Shown here in pieces: positions 7,936 through 16,179 of a stretch of DNA of 64,000 bases. The notes beneath the pieces were generated by a model that was given only the letters and a program-made list of their open reading frames with translations, ran no database searches and was not told where the DNA came from. Source of the stretch: Palsa-295 sp963781105 (GTDB lineage Bacteria; Acidobacteriota; Terriglobia; Acidiferrales; UBA7541); contig CAWAED010000003.1 in NCBI GenBank assembly GCA_963781105.1, positions 310,001-374,000 on the forward strand, written 5' to 3'. The first letter of the stretch is position 1; each line of letters begins with the position of its first letter. The translations under genes were made by a program, and so were the position numbers.

Positions 7936-10900
7936 ATGGATTCCTCGAACTTTGTCCACCTACATCTGCACACGGACTACTCGCTTCTGGATGGCGCTTG
8001 CGAAATCGGTGAACTAACCGCCGAAGCCGCGCGCCGGGGTATGCCTGCGGTCGCCGTCACCGACCACGGAAATCTCTTCGCCGCCGCGAATTTCTACCAT
8101 CAGGCCACGACGCACGGCGTAAAGCCAATCATCGGCTGCGAGATGTACGTCGCGCCCGACAATCACAAAAATCGCGGCACCGGCGCGGAACGCTCGAACC
8201 ATCTCGTCCTGCTCTGCGAGAACGAAAAGGGTTACCAGAATCTGATCAAGCTCGTCTCCACCGGCTACCTCGACGGCTTCTATTACAAACCCCGCGTAGA
8301 TCACGAACTTCTGGCCAAACACAGCGAAGGATTAATCGCTCTATCCGCCTGCTTGCGCGGGGAAGTCGCAGACGCGCTTCTCGCCGAAAAATACGAACAG
8401 GCCCAAACCAGCGCCTACCGCCTCCGCGATATCTTCGGCAAAGGTAACTTCTTCCTCGAAGTACAAGACCAGGGCCTCGAGCAAGACCCGCGCGTCAACC
8501 GCGGCCTCGTGCGCCTTTCGAAAGAATCCGGCATCCCGCTCGTCGCCACCAACGACTGCCACTACCTCACCCGGGCCGATTCCCACGCTCAGGAAGTCCT
8601 CATGTGCATTCAGACCGGCAAGACCATGAGCGACAGCCAGCGCATGAAATTTGCCACTGACCAGTTCTATTTCAAAACCGCCGAGGAAATGGCCAAGGTG
8701 TTCCGCGAATTGCCGGACTCGCTCACTCGCACCATGGCCATCGCCGAGCGCTGCAACGTAAAAATTCAGCGCGTCAGCAATCCGTTCCCGGAATTCAAAG
8801 TTCCAGAAGGCCATACCACCGACTCCTATTTCGAAAAAGTCGTGCGCGAAGGCTTCGCTTCCCGCATGCCGCAGATCGAGCGCCTGCAGAAGGAAGGGAA
8901 GCTGCGCCGCCCGCTCGCGGATTACGAAGCACGCCTCACCTCCGAAATCGAAATGATCAAGACCATGCGCTTCGCCGGCTACTTCTTGATCGTCTGGGAC
9001 TTCATTCATTACGCCCGCGCGCAAAACGTCCCGGTAGGTCCCGGCCGCGGTTCCGCCGCCGGAAGCCTCGTCAGCTACTCGCTGCGTATTACGGACGTTG
9101 ACCCGATGCAGTACGACTTGATCTTCGAGCGCTTCTTGAATCCCGAGCGCGTCTCCATGCCCGACATTGATATTGATTTCTGCATGCGCCGCCGCGGCGA
9201 AGTGATCGAGTACGTCCGCCAGAAATACGGCGCGGAAAGCGTCGCGCAAATCATCACCTTCGGCACCATGGCAGCAAAAGCCGTCTTAAAAGATGCCGGT
9301 CGGGCGCTCGACATGCCCTACGGCGATGTGGATCGCCTGGCGAAGATGATCCCGCTCACGCTGAATATTTCGCTTGAAGAAGCGCTGAAGCAATCGCCAC
9401 AGCTCGAAGCCGCCTGCAAGGAAGGTCCGGGCAAGGAATTAATCGAAGTCGCTATGCGCCTGGAAGGCCTCGCGCGCCACGCTTCCACGCATGCCGCGGG
9501 CGTCGTAATTTCTCCGCGCCCGCTCACCGAGATCGTTCCACTCTACAAGTCAAACAAGGAAGAAATCACCACGCAGTACGACATGAATGCGCTCGGCCGC
9601 ATCGGTCTGCTGAAAATGGATTTTCTCGGCTTGACCACGCTGACCATCCTCGAAGACTCCGTGCGCATGATCAAAGAAAATCGCGGGATCGACCTCGACC
9701 TCGTCAATCTCCCGCTCGATGACGCGCCCACCTACGCCCTCTTCGCGCGCGGTGACACCACCGGCATCTTCCAGTTTGAATCGCACGGCATGCGCGACAT
9801 CCTGAAGCGCTACCAGCCAACCCATATCGAAGACCTCACCGCGCTCAACGCGCTCTATCGCCCCGGCCCCATCCAGGGCGGCATGATTGATGAATTCATC
9901 GCGCGCAAGCAGGGCAAGAAGAAAGTCACCTATGACCTTCCGGAGCTGGAGGAAATTCTCTCGGAAACCTGGGGCGTCATCGTCTTCCAGGAACAGGTGA
10001 TGAAGATCTCCAATCGTCTCGCAGGCTTCTCTCTGGGCGATGGAGACATCCTCCGCAGCGCGATGGGCAAGAAGAAAGTCGAAGTCATGGCCGCGCAGCG
10101 AGAAAAATTCCTTGCAGGTTGTGCCGCGCACAAAGTCCCAGCCAAGAAAGCCGAGAAAATATTCGACCTGATGGAGGAATTTGGCCGCTACGGATTCCCG
10201 AAGGCGCACGCCTGCGCCTACGCGCTGCTCGCCTATCAGACGGCCTACCTGAAAGTTCACTATCCGGTTGAATTCGTGGCCGCCATGCTCAGCTCGGAAG
10301 CCGGCAACACCGAAAAAGTGGTGAAGTACATCAACGAGGCGCGTGGCATGGGCATTCGCGTCCTAGCTCCCGACGCGCACGAAAGCGGCCTGTACTTCAC
10401 TCCCGTCGGCGACGACATCCGTTTCGGCCTCGCCGCCATCAAGAACGTCGGCGAAAACACCGCCAAAGCCATCTGCGAAACTCGCGCCACTGTCGGGCGC
10501 TTCCCCAGCCTTTTCGGTTTTTGCGAATCCATCGAGCCGAAATTCCTGAATAAGCGCGTGCTCGAAAGCCTGGTGAAAGCCGGCGCTCTCGATTGCGTGG
10601 GCGGCGGCTCGCGCGGACGCCTCTTCGCTGCCATAGATCAAGCCATCTCGCGCGGCCAGAAAAAACATCAGGAAAAAACAGTAGGACAGGGCGGCCTGTT
10701 CTTCGGGCGGCCCAGCGAACCTCGCGAACAGCAACCGTGGCAGGAAGCCGAACTTCCCGAAGCAGACGATTGGAGTGAAGAGCAGCGTCTCGCCGGTGAA
10801 TACTCGGTCCTGGGCTTCTATATCTCCGGACATCCTCTCGATAAATACGCCGGCCGCTTGAAAGATCTGAACGCGGCCGAGCTCGCCAGCATGGAAGGCC

Positions 10901-11406
10901 GCAAAAATAACGAAGACATTGTCGTCGCCGGAATCATCGTGCAAATCCGCCCGATGCGTTCGCGCCGCGGCGCCCGCTGGTCCATCCTCACGCTGCAAGA
11001 TCGCACCGGCGTCATCGAAGCGCTGGCGTTTCCTGAAGCCTTTGCCAAACTCGAGCCGATCCTCAAAGCCAATACGCCGCTGTTGGTAAAGGGCCGCGTA
11101 GCGGTGGAAGATGTCGGTACGCGTTTGATGATCTCCGACGCGCGCCTCCTGGACCAGGTCGCGGAACGTGCTCCCAGCCAGTTGCGCGTACGTGTGGATC
11201 TGAGCACGGTGGACACCGGCGCGCTCGACCGCCTGCAAAAATTATTTTCCAGCAGGCCAGGCCGCTGCCGCGTCACCTTTAACCTGGTAAAAGACGACGG
11301 CACCGAAGCCACTCTCGAAGCCGGCAGCGCAGTCCTGGCCGATCGCGAACTAGTCGAACGCGTCCGCGAAATCTGTGGTACAGATTCCGTGGCGCTAATT
11401 CAGTAG
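7936..11406 (+). CDS. dnaE: DNA polymerase III subunit alpha
   Basis: A 1156-residue replicative polymerase catalytic subunit of DnaE1 type. The N-terminal PHP domain begins FVHLHLHTDYSLLDGACEIGEL and has AVTDHGNLFAA. The polymerase active site includes VGPGRGSAAGSLVSY and MPDIDIDF, and the fingers and thumb have LNALYRPGPI and FQEQVMKI. A helix-hairpin-helix region and an OB fold (VAGIIVQIRPMRSRRGARWSILTLQD) follow, with a short C-terminal domain. The ATG at 7936 is preferred over the in-frame TTG two codons earlier. TAAAAT at 7921 could act as a -10 and would give a nearly leaderless message. No neighbour appears functionally linked. Confidence 0.95.
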   Translation: MDSSNFVHLHLHTDYSLLDGACEIGELTAEAARRGMPAVAVTDHGNLFAAANFYHQATTHGVKPIIGCEMYVAPDNHKNRGTGAERSNHLVLLCENEKGYQNLIKLVSTGYLDGFYYKPRVDHELLAKHSEGLIALSACLRGEVADALLAEKYEQAQTSAYRLRDIFGKGNFFLEVQDQGLEQDPRVNRGLVRLSKESGIPLVATNDCHYLTRADSHAQEVLMCIQTGKTMSDSQRMKFATDQFYFKTAEEMAKVFRELPDSLTRTMAIAERCNVKIQRVSNPFPEFKVPEGHTTDSYFEKVVREGFASRMPQIERLQKEGKLRRPLADYEARLTSEIEMIKTMRFAGYFLIVWDFIHYARAQNVPVGPGRGSAAGSLVSYSLRITDVDPMQYDLIFERFLNPERVSMPDIDIDFCMRRRGEVIEYVRQKYGAESVAQIITFGTMAAKAVLKDAGRALDMPYGDVDRLAKMIPLTLNISLEEALKQSPQLEAACKEGPGKELIEVAMRLEGLARHASTHAAGVVISPRPLTEIVPLYKSNKEEITTQYDMNALGRIGLLKMDFLGLTTLTILEDSVRMIKENRGIDLDLVNLPLDDAPTYALFARGDTTGIFQFESHGMRDILKRYQPTHIEDLTALNALYRPGPIQGGMIDEFIARKQGKKKVTYDLPELEEILSETWGVIVFQEQVMKISNRLAGFSLGDGDILRSAMGKKKVEVMAAQREKFLAGCAAHKVPAKKAEKIFDLMEEFGRYGFPKAHACAYALLAYQTAYLKVHYPVEFVAAMLSSEAGNTEKVVKYINEARGMGIRVLAPDAHESGLYFTPVGDDIRFGLAAIKNVGENTAKAICETRATVGRFPSLFGFCESIEPKFLNKRVLESLVKAGALDCVGGGSRGRLFAAIDQAISRGQKKHQEKTVGQGGLFFGRPSEPREQQPWQEAELPEADDWSEEQRLAGEYSVLGFYISGHPLDKYAGRLKDLNAAELASMEGRKNNEDIVVAGIIVQIRPMRSRRGARWSILTLQDRTGVIEALAFPEAFAKLEPILKANTPLLVKGRVAVEDVGTRLMISDARLLDQVAERAPSQLRVRVDLSTVDTGALDRLQKLFSSRPGRCRVTFNLVKDDGTEATLEAGSAVLADRELVERVREICGTDSVALIQ

Positions 11407-11412
11407 AGTTCC

Positions 11413-11600
11413 TTGTAGGCCCTAGCTTTAGCTACGGCACAACGTCAGCAACATACGGGCGGCTTCAGCGCCGGTGTGAGAATCACGATTTTCGTCAGGG
11501 CACGGCTTCAGCCGTGCCATAACCGACGCGAAATCAAAGCGGCTTTAGCCGCTGAGGGAACGAATTTTGAGTTCTCGCGCAGAGTCTTCAGCCGCTGAAG
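11413..11600. repeat. cluster of five family-B-like hairpins between dnaE and accA
   Basis: The 246-base gap contains successive inverted repeats with TTCA or TTTA loops: around 11424-11436 (TAGCTTTAGCTA), 11457-11474 (GGCGGCTTCAGCGCC core), 11499-11518 (GGCACGGCTTCAGCCGTGCC), 11538-11553 (AGCGGCTTTAGCCGCT) and 11586-11600 (CTTCAGCCGCTGAAG). No coding sequence is supported here. Confidence 0.75.
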
Positions 11601-11652
11601 TACCGGCCATCGCCGAGCGTTTCGCTATTGCGATTCCACCAAGGGTGAGTTA

Positions 11653-12861
11653 GTGACCAAGCAACAAATTCTCGCGGAAAAACTTCGCAAGCGCCAAGAA
11701 CGCAAAGCGCGCATGAAAAAGTTCCGCGCGATAAAAGCCGCCCGCCGCGCCGCCCGCGAAGCCGCCGCGAAGAAATCCGCGCCGGATCTCCACCCGAACG
11801 CCGGTACCTCGGCCAAGGCCTCCGCCAAAGAAAAAAACAATTCGCAGGCCGCCGCTAAACCGCACGCCTCAAAGCTGTCAGCTTCCGTGAAGGTCCCGGC
11901 CCCGACGCGCGGCGAACAAGACAAGCAAAAGCAGCGCGTGATTGACGCGCTCGAACGAGACGTCGCCGAACTCAGCCTACTTTCCGCGCCCACCGGCGAC
12001 CAGTCCGGCGAAATCGAACGGATCCGCAGGGAAGTGGACGAACTGAAGCGCGATCTCTACACTCATCTCGGCGCCTGGCAACGTCTCCTGCTTGCGCGTC
12101 ACCCGCAGCGCCCGTACACCGACGATTTCATCCGCCTGCTCTTCGACGATTTTTCTGAAATCCACGGCGATCGCAACGTCGCCGACGACCCCGCGCTTAT
12201 CACCGGCATGGCTAAATTTCACGGCAAGCCCGTCATGATCGTCGGGAGCCAGAAAGGCCGCGACACCAAGCAGCGCCTCGCGCGCAATTTCGGACAGGCC
12301 AAGCCGGAAGGCTATCGCAAGGCCTTGCGCGCGATGCAGCTCGCCGCGAAGTTCGGCCGCCCGGTGCTCGTCTTCGTCGATACGCCCGGCGCTTATCCTG
12401 GCGTGGACGCCGAAGAGCGCGGCCAGGCGGAAGCGATCGCTTACAATCTGCGCGAAATGTCCCGCCTCCCCGTGCCCATTTTGATCACCATCACGGGAGA
12501 GGGCGGCTCTGGCGGCGCGCTGGCCATCGCCGTCGGCGACCGCGTCTACATGCTCGAAAATTCCGTGTATTCCGTGATTTCACCGGAGGGCTGCGCTTCC
12601 ATCATGTGGCGCGACGCCAGTAAAGCCGAAATCGCCGCCCAGGCATTGAAAATCACCGCGCCCGACCTGCTCGAATTGAATCTGATCGACGAGATCGTCC
12701 CGGAACCAGAAGGCGGCGCGCACTACGATCATCAATCCGCCGCCAAACTCCTCGAGCCTTTCCTCGTTCGCGCGTTAGAAGAGCTCTCCACACTCACGCC
12801 ACGCCAACTGATCGACCAGCGCTACGACAAATTCCGCCGCATGGGCCAATTCTTCGCCTAG
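11653..12861 (+). CDS. accA: acetyl-CoA carboxylase carboxyltransferase subunit alpha, with basic N-terminal extension
   Basis: A 402-residue carboxyltransferase alpha subunit; with AccD it transfers carboxyl from biotin to acetyl-CoA in fatty acid synthesis. The core runs from about residue 95 (ALERDVAELS) to the end, with RLARNFGQAKPEGYRKALR, DTPGAYPGVDAEERGQAEAIA, GEGGSGGALAIAVGD and SPEGCASIMWRD. The first 90 or so residues are an unusual extension rich in Lys, Arg and Ala (EKLRKRQERKARMKKFRAIK), helical in look; typical AccA is about 320 residues. GTG at 11653 is the chosen start. A later start would remove the extension, so the N-terminus is less certain. accD is not in the window. Confidence 0.93.
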   Translation: MTKQQILAEKLRKRQERKARMKKFRAIKAARRAAREAAAKKSAPDLHPNAGTSAKASAKEKNNSQAAAKPHASKLSASVKVPAPTRGEQDKQKQRVIDALERDVAELSLLSAPTGDQSGEIERIRREVDELKRDLYTHLGAWQRLLLARHPQRPYTDDFIRLLFDDFSEIHGDRNVADDPALITGMAKFHGKPVMIVGSQKGRDTKQRLARNFGQAKPEGYRKALRAMQLAAKFGRPVLVFVDTPGAYPGVDAEERGQAEAIAYNLREMSRLPVPILITITGEGGSGGALAIAVGDRVYMLENSVYSVISPEGCASIMWRDASKAEIAAQALKITAPDLLELNLIDEIVPEPEGGAHYDHQSAAKLLEPFLVRALEELSTLTPRQLIDQRYDKFRRMGQFFA

Positions 12862-12891
12862 CGTCGTAAAGCCCTTGGCAGTTCGCTTTAC

Positions 12892-13290
12892 TTACCAGAT
12901 TGTCTGAATTCCAACAGATTGCAGTCGACGGTCGCGAGTGACCAGCGGAAGGCCAAGGTGAAGCGCAGTTGCGGCGATAATGCGGTCCGGCATGTCAGGA
13001 GCGGAAGTTCGCGGTATGCGTTTCAATGCTGTAGCAACGTTGGCATCGACTGGAGCAACCGTGAACGCGGGATTTTCCCTCTCTAATTCACTCGCGAATT
13101 GCTCGAACGCGTCTGCGGCAATACGTCCGCGTTCCACCAAGTAGACCACTTCAACGAGCGAGATTGCCGAGATGTATGTGGGCGTGCCGTCGGCCACCGC
13201 CCGGTCGATGAGCGCATAGACCGATTCTGAGAGCTTCGCCGAATCTAACAGATACCAGATTGCAGCGTGGGTATCGAGCACTGCCGGCAT
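12892..13290 (-). CDS. vapC: PIN-domain toxin (VapC type)
   Basis: A 132-residue PIN-domain ribonuclease toxin. The acidic metal-binding residues are visible: Asp6 (AVLDTHAAIWYL), Glu47 (SLVEVVYL), Asp99/Asp102 (APDMPDRI) and Asp120 (LVTRDRRL). The ATG overlaps the stop of the upstream antitoxin by one base (TAATG), typical of translationally coupled toxin-antitoxin pairs. Family knowledge says VapC toxins cleave tRNA or rRNA and are neutralised by the partner; the RNA target here is unknown. Both genes lie alone between accA and a small membrane protein gene. Confidence 0.88.
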   Translation of the reverse strand: MPAVLDTHAAIWYLLDSAKLSESVYALIDRAVADGTPTYISAISLVEVVYLVERGRIAADAFEQFASELERENPAFTVAPVDANVATALKRIPRTSAPDMPDRIIAATALHLGLPLVTRDRRLQSVGIQTIW

Positions 13291-13514
13291 TAGGATATGT
13301 CACGCGGGAAATTACCCCACATCTCCCGACGAGCTTCGGCAATGTCTTCTTCCGTGATGTGGATGTCAAAACCTTTCCAAAGCCCGCGAAGGCTGCGCAG
13401 GGGCTTCCTGCTTCCATTCTTCTCCTTCAGAAAAGCCACAAAGTCCAACACTTCCTTCTGCTTCTCAGCAGGCAATTCGCGCAGTTTTTCGAGGACCTGT
13501 TCTTCAATAGTCAT
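13290..13514 (-). CDS. antitoxin of the PIN toxin pair (DUF2281-like)
   Basis: A 74-residue protein beginning MTIEEQVLEKLRELPAEKQ with VLDFVAFLKEK, the pattern of DUF2281/VapB-like antitoxins. The C-terminal half (SLRGLWKGFDIHITEEDIAEARREMW) resembles the toxin-binding segment of VapB proteins. It ends in TAATG, sharing one base with the toxin start. A perfect TATAAT lies 30 bases upstream of its ATG on the minus strand. The role as cognate antitoxin is inferred from position and family. Confidence 0.82.
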   Translation of the reverse strand: MTIEEQVLEKLRELPAEKQKEVLDFVAFLKEKNGSRKPLRSLRGLWKGFDIHITEEDIAEARREMWGNFPRDIS

Positions 13515-13543
13515 AAGGCCTTCCCAAGAGAACCGTCGTCACA

Positions 13544-13549
13544 TTATAC
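13544..13549 (-). promoter_or_regulatory. -10 box upstream of the toxin-antitoxin operon
   Basis: Minus-strand TATAAT, a perfect -10, 30 bases before the antitoxin ATG. No good -35 is visible at 16-18 bases, so activation or autoregulation is possible but not shown. Confidence 0.45.
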
Positions 13550-13740
13550 GCTCGGTGGCTCGGATTCTGTGCCGTTTGGCCGAGGCATCAACCTCGGTAA
13601 ACGGCGCTCAAGTTGAACTTGCCGTTCGAGAAATCCGCTGCGCTCCGAACTTGTCGCTCACCGCACTCCCTAACTCCCTGTATTGCTTTTAGCTCTATTT
13701 GGTTATTGAATCACCCCACGAACCTCAAGGAGCCTCCAGA

Positions 13741-14100
13741 ATGCGCAACTTTGGAATTCTCTGGGTCCTATACGGACTTCTGCGCCTCATCGGTGCCCTC
13801 GGCGTTTTCATGTATAGCGCCACGCTCACGCTCATGTGGGGCGCGCTGCTTTCCAGAGTCCCCAATCCGTTCGCGCTGATGGATTTCTTTCACGTCTTCT
13901 TGATCTTTGTAATCATCCTGGGAATTGTGGCAGGACTAGTCTGCATTATCGCCGGCCTAAATCTCATGTCCGGCGCGGCCTCCGCCCGCAAACTCGGCTA
14001 CGTAGCAGCCTTCTTCGGCCTAACGAACGGGCCTCTAGGCATCGCCCTCGGCGCATTCACACTTGTCTCCTTGGCGCATTCGGACACCAAGGCCGCCTGA
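13741..14100 (+). CDS. small hypothetical membrane protein
   Basis: A 119-residue protein with about three hydrophobic segments (around residues 5-35, 50-75 and 85-110) and no recognised domain. The ATG at 13741 is chosen because AAGGAG lies 7 bases upstream; an in-frame TTG at 13699 is less likely. The gene stands alone between the toxin-antitoxin pair and a ferredoxin-like gene. Function unknown. Confidence 0.65.
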   Translation: MRNFGILWVLYGLLRLIGALGVFMYSATLTLMWGALLSRVPNPFALMDFFHVFLIFVIILGIVAGLVCIIAGLNLMSGAASARKLGYVAAFFGLTNGPLGIALGAFTLVSLAHSDTKAA

Positions 14101-14273
14101 GAGGCTAGACGGCGGATAGTTCCGAGTGTTCGGGTGATCGTGCGGATGGGAGCGGACGCAAGCATTTCGCTTCGCAATTCCTTCCCCATTGGAGCATTGA
14201 ACACCGTCCAATCGCGTTTTCGTTGCCCTCCCTTACGCGGTGCTTTAGCTTCCATAGCAGGGGATTCATTCCA

Positions 14274-14687
14274 ATGGCAGACACGAGCGCGCCACTTATG
14301 TCCGAACTCTTCCGTCCTTATGAAAAGTTGGTTGAAATCACCATCCTGGGCAAGACTTTCCTGGTTCCCGAACGCAATTCCTTATTGCGCGCGTTCCAGT
14401 TCATCAGCCCGGAAACCGTCCCGTACGGCCGCTTCTGCTGGAATCAGGAATGCCAATACTGCAAAGTGAGCTGTCAGCTCTCAGACGACGACCAGGCGCG
14501 CCCGATTCTCAGCTGCAAGTTTCTGGTCTCTGAAGGCATGCAGATCTCCGAGATGGCGCCTGAATTGGTCGGCTGCCTGCGCGCCAAATTAGGCGCCGCC
14601 GCTCAGAACAATCCCAAACCGTCAGCCCCAACCAGCACTGCCGCTCCGGCCACCAGTACCAACAACGTCGAAAGCGACCACAAGTGA
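14274..14687 (+). CDS. 2Fe-2S ferredoxin-like protein
   Basis: A 137-residue protein with a beta-grasp start (EITILGKTFLVPERNSLLRAF) and Cys at 55, 60, 63 and 81 (C-x4-C-x2-C-x17-C), plus Cys67. This fits a 2Fe-2S ferredoxin-type or NuoG N-domain-like cluster site. The last 35 residues are a flexible Pro/Ala/Thr/Ser tail ending in NNVESDHK. The ATG at 14274 is preferred, with AGGGG upstream; an in-frame ATG at 14223 adds 17 residues with no resemblance to the family. It is probably an electron carrier or a small redox subunit. Partner unknown. Confidence 0.7.
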   Translation: MADTSAPLMSELFRPYEKLVEITILGKTFLVPERNSLLRAFQFISPETVPYGRFCWNQECQYCKVSCQLSDDDQARPILSCKFLVSEGMQISEMAPELVGCLRAKLGAAAQNNPKPSAPTSTAAPATSTNNVESDHK

Positions 14688-14785
14688 GCCGCAGTCGATG
14701 CCGAGCGACTCCCGCGCAGTCATCTGCACGCTCGCGACCGCCCGTCGTGCTTCTCGTGTGAATTTCACGCGAGTCCCGCCTCATA

Positions 14786-14794
14786 TGCTATTTT
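14786..14794 (+). promoter_or_regulatory. extended -10 promoter candidate before the CxxC protein gene
   Basis: TGCTATTTT matches an extended -10 (TGn plus 4/6 of TATAAT), 44 bases before the ATG at 14838. No clear -35. Confidence 0.35.
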
Positions 14795-14837
14795 TACAGG
14801 TCCCAGGAACCATCCGAACAAACCCAGGAGACACGGC

Positions 14838-15437
14838 ATGCCCATTTGCGATGGATGTGGCGCTCAGGTGGACGAAGCCCACATCCGCCAACGCATCGAG
14901 CGTCTCGAACTCGCCACGCGTTTCCGCCCCATCCACATCCAGGTGCTGCTCCTCGACGCTGCGCCACCGGCGGTACTCGAAGATTATTTCTATCGCGCCT
15001 CTGCGGACGTAAACGAACGTTCCGTAGCATCGCGCATGTTTTTCGACGAGCTTGCGAAGTGCACTGGACAGACCCCGGCTACCCGCACGTCGGAAGAATC
15101 CCTACTCGCCGAATTTCAGAGACGTGGTTTCTTCCTCGCCTATGCCGTTGAATGTCCCGTCAAATCCTCCAGCGAACTCGGCGCAGCGATCGACCGGATG
15201 GCCTCCACGGTCGTGCTGCGCGTGAATTCGTCGTACAAACCGAAATTCCTAGCGCCAATTTCGCGTGACCTCCAGGCGTTGCTCCCGCTATTGCAGCTCA
15301 AGGGATGGAACGAAAAAATGATTCTGAACAATGGCGAGCCGTTCGACGATCCCTTCCTCGGCGACCCTCAAGGGCAAGCCGAATTCGGTACCTCGCTCGG
15401 AGATCGCCTCTCCAAAGCCCTGCCGCGTCAGGCCTAG
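14838..15437 (+). CDS. hypothetical protein with N-terminal CxxC
   Basis: A 199-residue soluble protein I do not recognise. It begins MPICDGCGAQVDEAHI, so a possible zinc knuckle with Cys4 and Cys7, followed by a helical region with IRQRIERLELATRFRPIHIQVLLL. The middle and end show mixed alpha/beta character with no known motif. AGGAG lies 8 bases before the ATG. It lies upstream of the ccm operon on the same strand, separated by 240 bases, so co-transcription is unlikely. It may be a lineage-specific conserved protein. Confidence 0.7.
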   Translation: MPICDGCGAQVDEAHIRQRIERLELATRFRPIHIQVLLLDAAPPAVLEDYFYRASADVNERSVASRMFFDELAKCTGQTPATRTSEESLLAEFQRRGFFLAYAVECPVKSSSELGAAIDRMASTVVLRVNSSYKPKFLAPISRDLQALLPLLQLKGWNEKMILNNGEPFDDPFLGDPQGQAEFGTSLGDRLSKALPRQA

Positions 15438-15631
15438 AAATTCCGTTCCAATGCCCAAAACGGGACGCCGCTGAGCCCTCTTGCGCCTTTTCCCTCGCTG
15501 TGTCCGCTTTCGTTCTTGCCCGGCCTCGCGCTGAGCGCGCAGCGGACGAAGCTGCGGCGTCACCTTTGCTAAGCATCCGCGCTGACGTAAAGATTTGTGA
15601 AGAATAGCCGTTCGAGCGCGCCCAAGCGTTA

Positions 15632-15640
15632 TGCTAGAAT
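15632..15640 (+). promoter_or_regulatory. extended -10 promoter of the ccm operon
   Basis: TGCTAGAAT, an extended -10 with 5/6 match to TATAAT, lies 37 bases before the ccmE ATG at 15678. The -35 region is weak, as is usual for extended -10 promoters. It is the only good candidate for the ten-gene operon. Confidence 0.5.
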
Positions 15641-15677
15641 CAAGCGTTCTATCGAATTGCAACCGGGAGTGCCGCGC

Positions 15678-16139
15678 ATGAATGCCCGAAGCAAGTTCCT
15701 GGTCGGCTCGGCGATCATTGTCATCACCTTGATGGCGCTAGCCTACGTGGGCTTCACTCAGAGCAAGACTTACTACCACACCATCTCCGAGCTTGCGACG
15801 CTCCAAGGCTCCGCGCTCCACCAACGGATGCGCGTCTCTGGTAACGTCCAGGCCGGCACGATCGAACATCTCGGCGACCGCGTGAATTTCGTGCTCACCG
15901 AACAGGGCAAGAACCTGCCGGTGAGCTACATCGGGCGCGACCCGTTGCCCGATACGTTCAAAGACGGAGCGCAAGCATTGGTGGAAGGCAAATTGCTTCC
16001 GGACAATCGCTTCCAGGCCGAGCAGGTGCAAGCCAAGTGCGCCTCGAAATACGAGGCTTCGCCTATTGCGCCGGCGGCCACGGCTCCGCAACCGGGGCAA
16101 TCCTCGAATGGCTCCTACGCGCGGCCTTCGGGAAGTTAG
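15678..16139 (+). CDS. ccmE: cytochrome c-type biogenesis protein CcmE, Cys (CXXXY) variant
   Basis: A 153-residue heme chaperone: an N-terminal membrane anchor (about residues 6-27), then a periplasmic OB-fold domain (RVSGNVQAGTI, VNFVLTEQGKNLPVSYIG, ALVEGKLLPDNRFQAEQVQAKC). Canonical CcmE binds heme covalently through His in a HxxxY motif. Here the motif is CASKY, with Cys121 in place of His and Tyr125 kept, which is the known CXXXY subtype. The ATG at 15678 is preferred; the longer frame from 15597 overlaps the promoter. First gene of the ccm operon. Confidence 0.92.
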   Translation: MNARSKFLVGSAIIVITLMALAYVGFTQSKTYYHTISELATLQGSALHQRMRVSGNVQAGTIEHLGDRVNFVLTEQGKNLPVSYIGRDPLPDTFKDGAQALVEGKLLPDNRFQAEQVQAKCASKYEASPIAPAATAPQPGQSSNGSYARPSGS

Positions 16140-16179
16140 CGCCTTACTCGACTAGAGCGAATCAGCGCGGGGGAAATTC

